Both the position numbers and the translations under genes were made by a program. Positions 8,894 to 17,796 of a DNA stretch of 64,000 nucleotides are shown here, piece after piece. Location: contig NZ_MBEI01000079.1 in assembly GCF_001953985.1 (NCBI RefSeq), positions 264,648 to 328,647 on the forward strand, read 5' to 3'. The DNA comes from Mycobacterium colombiense. GTDB taxonomy: Bacteria > Actinomycetota > Actinomycetes > Mycobacteriales > Mycobacteriaceae. The notes under the pieces are model-generated. The model did no database searches. It was not told the origin of the DNA and was given only the letters and a program-made list of their open reading frames with translations. Positions within the stretch are counted from its first letter, which is position 1; every line of letters begins with the position of its first letter.

Positions 8894-8958
8894 GCGCCGA
8901 ACGTGAACTGACGGCGGCGACACGCCGAAGGCGGCCGCCGTCAGTTCACGCTCGGCGC
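8894..8958. terminator. Long hairpin between convergent operons
   Basis: Arms at 8894-8918 and 8934-8958 form a 25-bp stem, with one mismatch counted by eye, around a 15-nt loop. The arms contain GTGAACTGACGGCGGC and its complement. It lies 3 bp after the ACAD stop and 12 bp beyond the stop of the leftward thiolase-like gene. It is therefore a bidirectional terminator candidate. No U-tract follows. Confidence 0.75.
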
Positions 8959-8970
8959 CAGCGCCGGCCG

Positions 8971-10125
8971 TCAGGTCGTGAGGATGGTTGCCGCGGCGGT
9001 GCCCGGTGCGCCGTACAACTGGGTGAATCCCACCTTCGGGTTGCCGGGCACCTGTCGCTCGCCCGCCTCGCCGCGCAGTTGGCGCACGATCTCGTGGATC
9101 TGTCGCAGGCCGGAGGCGCCGATGGGCTCGCCGTTTGCGATCAGCCCGCCGTCGGTGTTGACCGGCATCGCCCCGTTGATCTCGGTGGCGCCGTCGGCCA
9201 GCAGCTTCTCCTGATCGCCGTGCTCGCAGAACCCGCATTCGGCCATGTGGATGATCTCGGCCCCGGCGTCGGTGTCCTGCAACTGGATCACATCGACGTC
9301 GTCGGGCGCGACGCCGGCCTTCTCGAACGCGGTCCGGGCGGCGTAAACCGTTGGCGCCATGTCTTCTTCGACCGGCGCGCAGGTGGTGTTGACCTCGTAG
9401 GCTCCGTAGCGGCGGGTGCGCACCTCCACCGCCCGCAGATAAACGGGCTTGGAGGTATAACGGTGCGCGATGTCCGCTCGGCACATGACCACCGCGGCGG
9501 CGCCTTCGTCCGGCGCGCAGAACATGTATTGGGTCAGCGGATAATTCAGCATCGCCGAGTTCAGGATGTCTTCCTCCGAGATCGGCTTGCGGCGAAATGC
9601 GTTGGGATTGATGGCCCCGTTGCGGAAGTTCTTGGCGGCGACCTTGGCCAGGGTCTGCTGGGAGATGCCGTGCTCGTGCAGGTAGCGGTTGGCCTTCATA
9701 CCGAAGAACTGGGTCGTCAGATACTGCCCGTTCTCGGCGTACCAGCGCGGCATTCCGACCAGCGCGGGGTCCTCGGTGAACGCGCCGCGCGGATGCTTGT
9801 CCAGGCCGACGGCGATCCCGATGTCGTAGTCGCCCAGCCGGATGCCGTCGGCGCACGCCTTGGCGGCGCTGGCGGCGGTCGCGCACGCGTTGAACACGTT
9901 GGTGAACGGGATGCCGGTCAGGCCGACCATGCCGACGATTGCGTCCGGGTTGGCCACCGTCCAGCTCCCGCCGGTGGCGAATTGGACGTCCCGCCAAGCG
10001 ATACCGGCGTCGGCGACCGCGGCGAGAATCGCGTCGACGCCCATCTGCATCGCCGACTTGCCCTCGAAGCGCCCGAATGGGTGCAGACCCACGCCGATGA
10101 TGGCGACATCGTTATTGGAGGTCAC
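8971..10125 (-). CDS. SCP2-type thiolase or lipid-transfer (Ltp) aldolase
   Basis: This 384-residue protein has the thiolase fold of the SCP2/Ltp group. Such proteins either cleave 3-ketoacyl-CoA or, as in Ltp2, act as retro-aldolases on steroid side chains. The nucleophile Cys81 lies in NACATAA. The C-terminal segment that reads GHPxGASG in classical thiolases reads NGEPIGASG, so that histidine is Glu333. This leans toward aldolase-type or altered chemistry. The GTG start overlaps the stop of the upstream CoA-transferase as GTGA (10122-10125), implying coupled translation. Confidence 0.87.
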   Translation of the reverse strand: MTSNNDVAIIGVGLHPFGRFEGKSAMQMGVDAILAAVADAGIAWRDVQFATGGSWTVANPDAIVGMVGLTGIPFTNVFNACATAASAAKACADGIRLGDYDIGIAVGLDKHPRGAFTEDPALVGMPRWYAENGQYLTTQFFGMKANRYLHEHGISQQTLAKVAAKNFRNGAINPNAFRRKPISEEDILNSAMLNYPLTQYMFCAPDEGAAAVVMCRADIAHRYTSKPVYLRAVEVRTRRYGAYEVNTTCAPVEEDMAPTVYAARTAFEKAGVAPDDVDVIQLQDTDAGAEIIHMAECGFCEHGDQEKLLADGATEINGAMPVNTDGGLIANGEPIGASGLRQIHEIVRQLRGEAGERQVPGNPKVGFTQLYGAPGTAAATILTT

Positions 10126-11348
10126 GCAATGGCTCCCGCATTCTTGAGTTCCTCGATCCGGTCCCAGTCCATGCCGAGCTCCATCAGGACCAGCTCGGTG
10201 TGCTCGCTGGCCTGCGGTGCCCGCGTCGTCGTCAACGGCTCGTGGTTGAACTGAACGGGGCCGCGGACCACGCGGAACGGCTTGCCACCGCCGGCGAGCT
10301 CGACCTCGGCGATCATGTCGTTGGCGAGCGCCTGCTCGTCGTCGACCAGGTCGATCAGGCTCTGGAACGGCGCCCATTGACCCTTCATGGTCTTGAGGTG
10401 CTGTCGCCAATAGTCAAAGGGCTTGCCGGCAAAGGCCTTTGAAATCAGTTCGGCGGCGGCGTCGGCGTTTTGGATCAGCGGGAGCACATCGGAGAAGCGG
10501 GGATCGTCGGCCGCGTCGGGAATGCCCAGGTGTTCGAACGTGTCGCGGATCAGCCCGGTCGGGCTGATGATGCAAAGGTTGATGGTGCCGCCGTCGGAGG
10601 TTTCGTAGTTGCCCATGAAGGGATTCACCGAGGCCGCGCCCGAACCCGGCATGGGCGTGCGCATGACCTCGCCGGTCTCCATGCCCTGCGTCACGCTGGC
10701 ACCCGCGGCCCACCAGGCCGTGCTCAGCAGCGACACGTCCAGCTCGACGGCCTCACCGGTGCGCTCGCGATGCAGCAGCGCGGCCGAGATGCCACCGGCG
10801 ATGAACATGCCGCCGATCGAATCGCCGAATGCGGGAATGCCTTGTCCCAGTGCGCCGCCCAGCTCCTCGGGGGTCAGGGCGTACCCGATGCCGCTGCGCG
10901 TCCAGAACGCCGTGCCGTCATAGCCGCCGGTGTCACGCTCGGCGCCTTTGTCGCCGTAGGCCGAGCCGCGGGCGTACACGATGTTGGGGTTCACCGCGCG
11001 AATGTGCTCCACGTCGAACTTGTGCTTCTGGCGCTGCGCGGGCATGTAGTTGGTGAGAAATACGTCCGCGGTTTTGGCCAGCTCGTAGATCACTTCCTGA
11101 CCGCCCGGCGTGGAGACGTCGATCCCGACGCTGCGCTTGCCGCGGTTGGGATGTTCCATCAGCGGGTGCCGTTCCGGATCGACTTGAATGCCACCCATAT
11201 TCAAAAAGCCGCGCTGGGTATCGCCGCGCGCCGGGTGTTCGACTTTGATGACGTCCGCTCCCCAGTCGGCCAGGATGGCTCCCGCCGCCGGAACGAAGGT
11301 GAACTGCGCAAGCTCGAGGACCCGAAAGCCCGTCATGACTTTGACCAT
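10122..11348 (-). CDS. Family III CoA-transferase (CaiB/BaiF)
   Basis: This 408-residue protein moves CoA between carboxylic acids or acts as a racemase-like member of the family. Typical features are the opening GFRVLELAQFTFVPAAGAIL, the WGADVIKVEHP strand and NRGKRSVGIDV. The GGYDGTAFWTRSG segment has Asp144 where the family's catalytic aspartate is expected. It lies 10 bp downstream of the P450 and overlaps the thiolase-like gene, so these three form one leftward operon. Acid substrate unknown. Confidence 0.9.
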   Translation of the reverse strand: MVKVMTGFRVLELAQFTFVPAAGAILADWGADVIKVEHPARGDTQRGFLNMGGIQVDPERHPLMEHPNRGKRSVGIDVSTPGGQEVIYELAKTADVFLTNYMPAQRQKHKFDVEHIRAVNPNIVYARGSAYGDKGAERDTGGYDGTAFWTRSGIGYALTPEELGGALGQGIPAFGDSIGGMFIAGGISAALLHRERTGEAVELDVSLLSTAWWAAGASVTQGMETGEVMRTPMPGSGAASVNPFMGNYETSDGGTINLCIISPTGLIRDTFEHLGIPDAADDPRFSDVLPLIQNADAAAELISKAFAGKPFDYWRQHLKTMKGQWAPFQSLIDLVDDEQALANDMIAEVELAGGGKPFRVVRGPVQFNHEPLTTTRAPQASEHTELVLMELGMDWDRIEELKNAGAIA

Positions 11349-11358
11349 TTCGCCGACC

Positions 11359-12567
11359 CTACTTCGCGTCGAACGTCACCGGAAGCGCATTCGGTGACCG
11401 GAACGGCTGACCGTGGATGTGCGGGTCATCGTCGGTCAGCAAGGTGACGTTGGTCAGCCGGTCCAGCAGGCACTCCATCGCGACGCGCGTTTCCAGCCGC
11501 GCCAGATGCAAACCCAGGCAGGTGTGCTCACCGGCGGCGAACGAGATGTGTGGCACGTGCTTGCGGAAGATGTCGAACTCTTCGGAGCGTTCCCAGCGCC
11601 GTTCGTCGCGGTTGGCCGAACCGATGCACACTCCGATCACCGAACGAGCCGGAATCTTCACGCCTTCCACCTCGGTGTCTTCGGTGGTGAAGCGTTGCAC
11701 GACGGTCAGCGGCGTCTCGTAGCGCAACCCTTCCTCAATGGCCGGCGCAAGCAACTCGCGGTCGGCTTGCAGCGCGGCGAACTGCTCGGGATGGGTGAGC
11801 AACAGATACAGCAGGTTCCCCGAGGAGCGATAGGTGGTCTCCAGGCCGGCGGGCAGCAGCAGCCGCAGGAACGAGTAAATGGCTTCGTCGGTGAGCTTTT
11901 CGCCGTCGATCTCCGCGGCGACCAAGTCGCCGATGATGTCCTCGGTGGGCTCGGATTTGCGCTGTTCGATCTGTTCGAGGAAATAGTCCTTGAGCGCGGC
12001 CGACGCCTCGAAGGCGCCTTCGTAGTTGACGTGGTAGCTGATCAGTTGGACCGCACGCTTGCGGAACATCGGCAGGTCGTCGGCCGGCAGTCCCAGCAGC
12101 TTGGCGATGACTCGGGTGGGGAATTCGAAGGTGAAGTTCCGGATCAGGTCGGCGCGACCGGTCTCGATGAACTCGTCGATCAGGCCGTTGCAGATCGGCC
12201 GCACGATGGTCGGTTCCCAGCGGGCCAGCGCCTTGGACTTGAACGCCGCGGAGACCAGGTTGCGGTGCTCGCGGTGCTTCTTGCCCTCCATCGCCAGAAT
12301 CGTCGGCCCCATGAACAGGCCGATGGTCTTGTCGTACGGCTTGGAACTGAACACCCGGCCGTCCCGGAACACGGTGTTGACCGCGTCGAACGACATCGCC
12401 GAGTATTCCTGCTTGGGCATCAGGGACTCCGGCGTCTTGGAGTAGTCCATCACCGTGCCGGCGAACACGCCGGCCTCCCGCCGCTTGCGGGCAAAGAACG
12501 GGTAGGGGTCACGCAGGCTGACGGTCTCGTCGCCGGCACCGGCGGCGGTGTGAACGTTGGTCGTCAC
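11359..12567 (-). CDS. Cytochrome P450
   Basis: This 402-residue soluble bacterial P450 has the I-helix oxygen-activation motif as AGLETT (240-245), the ExxR pair in EEGLR (about 279-282), and the heme loop FAAGEHTCLG with Cys350 as axial thiolate. A close paralogue lies at 32514-33746, and the two share the block EIDGEKLTDEAI and LLPAGLETTYRSSG. It is the first gene of the P450/CoA-transferase/thiolase operon, divergent from an aldehyde dehydrogenase. A perfect palindrome lies 55 bp upstream. It hydroxylates a hydrophobic substrate of unknown identity and needs a ferredoxin partner. Confidence 0.95.
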   Translation of the reverse strand: MTTNVHTAAGAGDETVSLRDPYPFFARKRREAGVFAGTVMDYSKTPESLMPKQEYSAMSFDAVNTVFRDGRVFSSKPYDKTIGLFMGPTILAMEGKKHREHRNLVSAAFKSKALARWEPTIVRPICNGLIDEFIETGRADLIRNFTFEFPTRVIAKLLGLPADDLPMFRKRAVQLISYHVNYEGAFEASAALKDYFLEQIEQRKSEPTEDIIGDLVAAEIDGEKLTDEAIYSFLRLLLPAGLETTYRSSGNLLYLLLTHPEQFAALQADRELLAPAIEEGLRYETPLTVVQRFTTEDTEVEGVKIPARSVIGVCIGSANRDERRWERSEEFDIFRKHVPHISFAAGEHTCLGLHLARLETRVAMECLLDRLTNVTLLTDDDPHIHGQPFRSPNALPVTFDAK

Positions 12568-12621
12568 CTGATCTCCAGCATCTTGATCTCAGCACGATCG
12601 AACACTTACTTCGTAAGATCG

Positions 12622-12640
12622 TACTGTAATTATTACAGTA
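12622..12640. promoter_or_regulatory. Perfect 9-1-9 palindrome, operator candidate
   Basis: TACTGTAAT and ATTACAGTA flank a single T, a perfect inverted repeat in an otherwise GC-rich genome. It lies between the divergent P450 (start 12567) and aldehyde dehydrogenase (start 12699). Size and symmetry suit a TetR-type dimer. TACTGT and TACAGT inside the arms also fit TANNNT -10 elements on both strands, so it may double as a bidirectional promoter core. Confidence 0.65.
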
Positions 12641-12698
12641 GGCAATATGGGCATGACCACGCGAGGTCGCTCGCCGGTCCGGACACCGAAGGTGATTC

Positions 12699-14198
12699 AT
12701 GAGCACACTCGACGAACGCACTGCCGAACAGCGCGCGGCTGGGCTGGACGCGGTTCTGCAGCGGCAACGGCGTGCATTCATGAATGAGGGGCCGCCCAGC
12801 CTGGCGGCGCGGCGCAATCGCATCGACCGGTTGATGGCGCTGGTTCTCGACAACACCGACGCGTTCGTGGACGCCATGGCGGCCGACTTCGGCACGCGCT
12901 CCAAGGCCGCCACCCTGTTCACCGAGGTCATCGGGATGCTCTCGGTCATCGAACACACCAGATCCCATGCCGCTCAATGGATGCGTCCAACCAAGCTGAT
13001 GCGCACCGCGCGGCTGTGCGGCCTGCGGGCCGAGGTCCAGCCCTCACCGCTCGGGGTGATCGGGATCATCGGGCCGTGGAACTTCCCGCTCAATCTCGTC
13101 GTCCTGCCCGCTGCCACCGCGTTCGCCGCCGGCAACCGGGCGATGATCAAAATGTCGGAGGTCACCTCGCACACCGCTGACCTGATGGCGTCGCTGACAC
13201 CGGAGTACTTCGAACCGGACGAACTGCACATCGTCACCGGCGGTCCCGACGTGGCGGCCGCGTTCGCCGCCTTGCCGTTCGACCACCTCTTCTTCACCGG
13301 CTCACCGTCGGTCGGGGCCCTCGTGCAACGGTCGGCGGCCCAGCATCTCGTCCCGGTCACGCTGGAGCTCGGCGGCAAGAACCCCGTCGTCGTCGCACCG
13401 GGCGCCGACATCCGCCGCGCGGCCCGACGGATCGCGCAGGCCCGCATGGTCAATGGCGGGCAGGTCTGCGTATGTCCCGACTATGTGTTCGTGCCCGAGG
13501 GGCGGCTGGACGCCTTCGTCGACATCGCCCGGAACACCCTGCGCGACATGTTCGGCAGCATCGTGTCGAACAAGGACTACTGCTCGAGTGTCAACCAGGC
13601 GAATTTCGACCGGGTCGTCGGGCTGATCGAGGACGCCCGAGACAAGGGGGCCAGCGTGGAAACCGTTGCACCGGTGGGGGAGTCGCTACCGGACCGGGCC
13701 TCGCGAAAGATCGCGCCCACCATCGTCCGAAATGTCGACGAGAGCATGAAGATCGCTAGCGAGGAGATCTTCGGCCCGGTACTTGTGGTGAAGGGGTATT
13801 CGGGACTGACGGAGGCCATCGGCTACATCAACGACCGGCCGGCGCCGTTGGTGGCGTATTGGTATGGGTCCGACGATGCCGACTTCCGCACCTTCGTTCG
13901 CAGCACCCGCAGCGGCGGTGTCGCCCGTAACGACTTTGCGGCACAGATGATTCCGTCGGCGGCGCCGTTCGGGGGAGTGGGCCGCAGCGGGATGGGTGCC
14001 TACCATGGCAAGGCGGGTTTCGACACGTTCAGCCATCACCGCACCGTGGTGGGCAACGATCTGCCGTTCAGCATCACCGGAAACGCGGCGCCGCCGTTCG
14101 GCCGGTCGCTGCGGCTGGGCGCCGACGTGATGATGCGAATCACGAAGGCCCGCAACCGTCGCCGGCTCAGCGCGAGTCGGTCAGTTTCCCGGCCCTAG
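12699..14198 (+). CDS. Aldehyde dehydrogenase (coniferyl/fatty aldehyde type)
   Basis: This 499-residue NAD(P)-dependent aldehyde dehydrogenase oxidises an aldehyde to its acid. Visible signatures are IIGPWNFPLNL, the FTGSPSVGA nucleotide loop, the general base Glu in LELGGKNP, and the catalytic Cys in GGQVCVCPDY. The overall pattern, with PFGGVGRSGMGAYHG near the C-terminus, is that of class 3/coniferyl aldehyde dehydrogenases. It is divergent from the P450 operon across a shared palindrome, so it probably follows the P450 in the pathway. Its last 32 bp overlap the end of the convergent SDR gene. Confidence 0.93.
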   Translation: MSTLDERTAEQRAAGLDAVLQRQRRAFMNEGPPSLAARRNRIDRLMALVLDNTDAFVDAMAADFGTRSKAATLFTEVIGMLSVIEHTRSHAAQWMRPTKLMRTARLCGLRAEVQPSPLGVIGIIGPWNFPLNLVVLPAATAFAAGNRAMIKMSEVTSHTADLMASLTPEYFEPDELHIVTGGPDVAAAFAALPFDHLFFTGSPSVGALVQRSAAQHLVPVTLELGGKNPVVVAPGADIRRAARRIAQARMVNGGQVCVCPDYVFVPEGRLDAFVDIARNTLRDMFGSIVSNKDYCSSVNQANFDRVVGLIEDARDKGASVETVAPVGESLPDRASRKIAPTIVRNVDESMKIASEEIFGPVLVVKGYSGLTEAIGYINDRPAPLVAYWYGSDDADFRTFVRSTRSGGVARNDFAAQMIPSAAPFGGVGRSGMGAYHGKAGFDTFSHHRTVVGNDLPFSITGNAAPPFGRSLRLGADVMMRITKARNRRRLSASRSVSRP

Positions 14199-14991
14199 CC
14201 AACAGGCCCGCGTACCCCGCGCCGAGTAGGCGCGGCATCGCCGCCATCACGCGGCCGTCGGCTCCGATGAGGATGCGGGCGCGGTTCTTGTCGGCCCCGC
14301 GCAGAATCAACCGGGCGGCCTTGGTGGCGGAGGTCAGGGCCGCGCGATCGAACATCTTGGTCGCCATCTCCGGATCCTCGGTGTCCGCTGTGCGCATGTT
14401 GGCGCCGAAGTTGGTACGCACGACGCCGGGATGCACGCAGTGCACGGTCACCGGACGGCGTTCCATGATCATCTCCTGCCGCAGCGCCTCGGTGAGGCCG
14501 CGCACCGCGAACTTGGACATGCTGTAGGCGCCCTGGTAGGGAACCGCGATCAGCCCGAAGGCGCTGGACAGGTTGATCAGCCGGGCGGGCCGTCGCGTCG
14601 TACCCGCTTCGATGAGTTGTGGCAGAAAGGCTTTGGTCCCGTTGACGACGCCGCCGACGTTGATGCCCATCAGCCAGTCGAAGTCCTTCCAGGACATGTC
14701 CGCCACGCCGGCGAACAGGTCCACCCCGGCGTTGTTGAACAGCAGCGAGGCGGGCCCGTGCTGCTCGCGCACCTCGTCGGCGAAGTTCGACACCGCATCG
14801 CGGTCGGCGACGTCCACCCGGTACGGGGTGACCCGCCCGGGCGGACATGCGGCCTGGGTTTCGGCCAGGCCGTCCGGGTCGATGTCGGATGCCGCGACGT
14901 GCGCCCCATCCCGGGTAAGTGCCTGGGTCAGCGCGCGGCCGATGCCCGAGCCCGCACCCGTGACCACAGCGACACGACCTTGATACGTCAT
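14167..14991 (-). CDS. Short-chain dehydrogenase/reductase
   Basis: This 274-residue SDR has TGAGSGIG (NAD(P) binding, residues about 10-17), NNAG, a serine in LINLSSAFG, and the catalytic YSMSK. Its N-terminus reads MTYQGRVAVV. Start chosen at the ATG at 14991; a longer open frame upstream lies over the SRPBCC gene and lacks SDR character. It is the last gene of the six-gene leftward operon headed by the Rieske oxygenase. Its 3' end overlaps the convergent aldehyde dehydrogenase by 32 bp. Probably a hydroxyl/keto interconverting enzyme of the pathway. Confidence 0.92.
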   Translation of the reverse strand: MTYQGRVAVVTGAGSGIGRALTQALTRDGAHVAASDIDPDGLAETQAACPPGRVTPYRVDVADRDAVSNFADEVREQHGPASLLFNNAGVDLFAGVADMSWKDFDWLMGINVGGVVNGTKAFLPQLIEAGTTRRPARLINLSSAFGLIAVPYQGAYSMSKFAVRGLTEALRQEMIMERRPVTVHCVHPGVVRTNFGANMRTADTEDPEMATKMFDRAALTSATKAARLILRGADKNRARILIGADGRVMAAMPRLLGAGYAGLLARAGKLTDSR

Positions 14992-14998
14992 GAGTTCC

Positions 14999-15475
14999 TC
15001 ACGCATCCACTCCTGCCTCGACAATCCTGCGGATCCGGTCCACCGAGACGTCGAGGTTCTTCTGCAGATCCCCGCGACGATCCCGGACGAACAAGAACAG
15101 ACGCTCGAAGGCCACCGCGCCGAACGGCAGCGGCACGCACATCCGGACCATCTCGGTGAGACGCGCCGTTCCGGCGGTGGAACCGGGCTCGATGAGGTAC
15201 GTCCATTGCGTCCAGTCCCCGCCCATCGCCTGAACGACGAAGGAGAACCTGTGTCCAGGTTCGGCCTCGACCACGTTGGCAACGGTGCGCCACCGGCCCA
15301 GGCGGCGGCGGTTCCAGGCCCGAAAACGATTCGGCGCCAGCCACTCTGCGCGCCGTGTCTCGGGACTCCACCCCGGAATGCGGGTGACGTCGGAGATGAC
15401 GGCATAGACCTGATCCGCGGCGGCTCGCACGTCGGTGGATGCCGTCAGCGTCTCGTCCTTTTGCAGCAACGACAT
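14999..15475 (-). CDS. SRPBCC (START-like) family protein
   Basis: This 158-residue protein has the polyketide-cyclase/dehydrase pattern. A VRAAADQVYAVISDVTRIPGW opening is followed by alternating strands and a long C-terminal helix. This fold binds hydrophobic ligands in a deep cavity; some members cyclise or isomerise, others only carry ligand. It lies 7 bp before the SDR and 39 bp after the FadD gene in the same operon, which suggests it handles a pathway intermediate. Exact role unknown. Confidence 0.8.
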   Translation of the reverse strand: MSLLQKDETLTASTDVRAAADQVYAVISDVTRIPGWSPETRRAEWLAPNRFRAWNRRRLGRWRTVANVVEAEPGHRFSFVVQAMGGDWTQWTYLIEPGSTAGTARLTEMVRMCVPLPFGAVAFERLFLFVRDRRGDLQKNLDVSVDRIRRIVEAGVDA

Positions 15476-15514
15476 GGTCTACGCCCTTCCGCAGCGGGCC
15501 GCCCGGATCACCGG

Positions 15515-17167
15515 TCAGCCGCTCACCGCCTGCTCGCGCGCCCACCGGTAGTCGGCCTTACCCGACGGGCTGCGCTCGATGACCGAACGGAACACGATCG
15601 CTTTGGGCAGTTTGTAGCGCGCCAGCGTCCGCGCGGCGTGCGCCACTAGTTCTTCGGACTCGGCGCTGGCTCCCGATGCGAGCGCCACCACGGCGACGAC
15701 CTCCTGGCCCCACCGCTCGCTCGGCCGCCCGGCGACCACCACGTCGGCCACCGCGGGATGCGACGCGATGGCCGTCTCGACCTCCTCGACGAAGATCTTC
15801 TCGCCCCCGGAGTTGATGGTCACCGAATCCCGGCCCAGCAATTCGATGGAACCGTCCGTGCCGTGGCGCGCGCGGTCACCGGGGACGGCGTACCGGACGC
15901 CGTCGATCACCGGAAATGTCTTGGCGGTCTTGGCCGCATCGCCCTTGTAACCGAGCGGGACGTAGCCCCGCTGCGCCAGCCAGCCCATTCCGTCGTGGCC
16001 CGGTTTCAGGATTGCCGTCAGGTCCTCGGCCGCCACGAAGGTGTCCGGTCCGGCGTTGAACGTGCCGGTGGCCACCGCTCCCGACGTCGACATGTGGTGC
16101 ATCTGCGCCCCGGTCTCCGACGAGCCGACGCCGTCGACGACAACGGCGTTCGGCAGCGTTTCGATCAAGCGCTGCTTGACGTACGGGGTCAGCAGCGCAC
16201 CGCCGTTGGCGACGACCGCCAGCGAGGATACGTCGGCGATCCCTTTCTCGATCGCGGCGACCAAGGGGCGCGCCATCGCATCGCCCACCACGGTGACCAC
16301 CATGACTTTTTCCCGCTCGATGGTGCGCACCACGTCCTCGGCGTCCAGATGATCGACCACCGTCGGAAAGACGACGGACTGTCCCGTCGTGATCGCGGTC
16401 ATCACACTCCACTGGGCGGCGCCGTGGATCAGCGGGGGCAGAATCATCAGCTTGGTGCCCGGGCCGGACGCGGCGCGTTCGACGATCTCCTCGACGGAGC
16501 TCGATGGCTCGCCCGTCATCAGATTCCGGCCGCCGAAGGACGTCATGAAAATGTCGTGCTGGCGCCACAACACGCCCTTCGGCATGCCCGTCGTGCCACC
16601 GGTGTACAGAACGTACAGGTCGTCGGCGGAGTGCTGAACCGGCGGCGGCTCCGGGGACACCGACGCCAGGGCGGCCTCGTAATCGACTGCGCCCTCGAGC
16701 AATTCGTTGCCCGAGTCGTCGGCGATCTGGATGAGCACGCGCAGCTGTGGCAGATCCGGCAGGATCTCGGCCACCCGCGGCGCAAACGCGGCGTGGTAGA
16801 GCAGCGCGGTCGCCCCGGAATCCGCCAGCAGGTATTGCAGCTCGCTCTTCACGTAGCGGAAGTTGACGTTGAACGGGGCGACCCGTGCCTCGAAGCTACC
16901 CAGCAACGCCTCGACGAATTCGTTCCCGTTGTAGGCATAAAGTCCCAGCAGGTCTTGCCCCACCTCGTGGCCGCCCAGCGCCGAGCGCTCGGTGTGGCAA
17001 CCCAATCCCTGCGCGTGCAGGTACGCGGCCAGCCGGCTGGAGCGCTCGATCACCTGCCGGTAGGTGTAGCGCCGGTCCCCTTGGATGATCAGCTCTCGAT
17101 CGGGGATCGCGGCGGCGACGGCCTTCGCGACGGCCGGGACCGTGAATGTTGTTGTGCTGTCGGACAT
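15515..17167 (-). CDS. Acyl-CoA ligase (AMP-forming), FadD type
   Basis: This 550-residue ANL-superfamily ligase has the P-loop LYTGGTTGMPKGVLWRQ, the GVGSSETGAQ motif, and the C-terminal SPSGKADYRWA catalytic-lysine region. It is built like the ligase at 4189-5814, sharing TGGTTGxPKGVLWRQxDI. Start chosen at the ATG at 17167, preceded by GAGAGG at good spacing. A GTG at 17179 overlaps the upstream stop as GTGA and is the alternative. It activates an acid made by the oxygenases of the same operon; the substrate is not predictable. Confidence 0.92.
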   Translation of the reverse strand: MSDSTTTFTVPAVAKAVAAAIPDRELIIQGDRRYTYRQVIERSSRLAAYLHAQGLGCHTERSALGGHEVGQDLLGLYAYNGNEFVEALLGSFEARVAPFNVNFRYVKSELQYLLADSGATALLYHAAFAPRVAEILPDLPQLRVLIQIADDSGNELLEGAVDYEAALASVSPEPPPVQHSADDLYVLYTGGTTGMPKGVLWRQHDIFMTSFGGRNLMTGEPSSSVEEIVERAASGPGTKLMILPPLIHGAAQWSVMTAITTGQSVVFPTVVDHLDAEDVVRTIEREKVMVVTVVGDAMARPLVAAIEKGIADVSSLAVVANGGALLTPYVKQRLIETLPNAVVVDGVGSSETGAQMHHMSTSGAVATGTFNAGPDTFVAAEDLTAILKPGHDGMGWLAQRGYVPLGYKGDAAKTAKTFPVIDGVRYAVPGDRARHGTDGSIELLGRDSVTINSGGEKIFVEEVETAIASHPAVADVVVAGRPSERWGQEVVAVVALASGASAESEELVAHAARTLARYKLPKAIVFRSVIERSPSGKADYRWAREQAVSG

Positions 17168-17175
17168 CGTGCCTC

Positions 17176-17796
17176 TCACGGCTGGTGGGGTAACAAACGA
17201 ACCATCAGGCCGTTGGCTTCGCTGAGCAAGGTTCCATCGGCGGCTATCATAGTAGCGTCAATGAAAACCTTCCTGCCGTCGATGTTGGTGATGCGGCCGT
17301 GGGCGGTCAGTGGCTGGTCAATGGGCGTGATGCTGCGGAAGTCGACGTGCAGGTAGGCGGTGCGCGTCGGCCGGATGTCCGCGGTCGTCACGACCATGCC
17401 GAACAGCCAGTCGTAGAACAGCGGGATCATGCCGCCGTGCACGGCCCTATTCCCACCGATGTGGGCGGTGCTGAAGTGACCGGCCATCCGCACGCCGTCG
17501 GGGCCGGACTCCGTCACCATCCAGGGCGGTATCAGCGGATGGGCCAACCCCGGCAGGCTCAGCACCCGGCCGGCCACCGCCTCGGTCTCGGGGACCTGGT
17601 GGCCGTCCAGCAGCGCGCACGCGTTCTCCAGGTGGGCGGTCGCGGCGGCCCACAGCGCCGGGTCGGGCTTGGTGGACACGGTCAGGTCCTGCAGTCGGCG
17701 CAGCGCGGCGACGAAAGGGCCCAGTTCCGCGGGCGCGTCCTCGACGGGCCTGACGTCGGGGAATCCGCCTCGAACTTCCGGCGCGGTTTCGGTCAT
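17176..17796 (-). CDS. PaaI-like hotdog thioesterase
   Basis: This 206-residue protein has a C-terminal hotdog domain. The GGNRAVHGGMIPLFYDWLFG segment is the acyl-CoA thioesterase signature (HGG followed by a long helix), and the following strands read RTAYLHVDFRSITPI and RKVFIDATM. The N-terminal third is helical and unassigned. Its ATG overlaps the upstream stop as ATGA (17793-17796), and its own stop overlaps a possible FadD start. It would release or proof-read CoA esters in the operon. Confidence 0.85.
   Translation of the reverse strand: MTETAPEVRGGFPDVRPVEDAPAELGPFVAALRRLQDLTVSTKPDPALWAAATAHLENACALLDGHQVPETEAVAGRVLSLPGLAHPLIPPWMVTESGPDGVRMAGHFSTAHIGGNRAVHGGMIPLFYDWLFGMVVTTADIRPTRTAYLHVDFRSITPIDQPLTAHGRITNIDGRKVFIDATMIAADGTLLSEANGLMVRLLPHQP

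Noticed and set aside
7700..9997. A 765-codon open frame on the minus strand
   Set aside because: It lies opposite the ACAD at 7691-8890, runs through the 8894-8958 hairpin and crosses the thiolase-like gene in another frame. Its product is Arg/His-rich with no recognisable domain, a product of high GC content.
14992..15405. N-terminal extension of the SDR at 14167-14991
   Set aside because: It reads the SRPBCC gene in the wrong frame and lacks Rossmann features. The SDR starts naturally at MTYQGRVAVV.
17243..17256. A further copy of the AT-rich motif (CTATCATAGTAGCG)
   Set aside because: It lies inside the thioesterase coding sequence and matches only the left part of the motif, so it is probably a chance occurrence.
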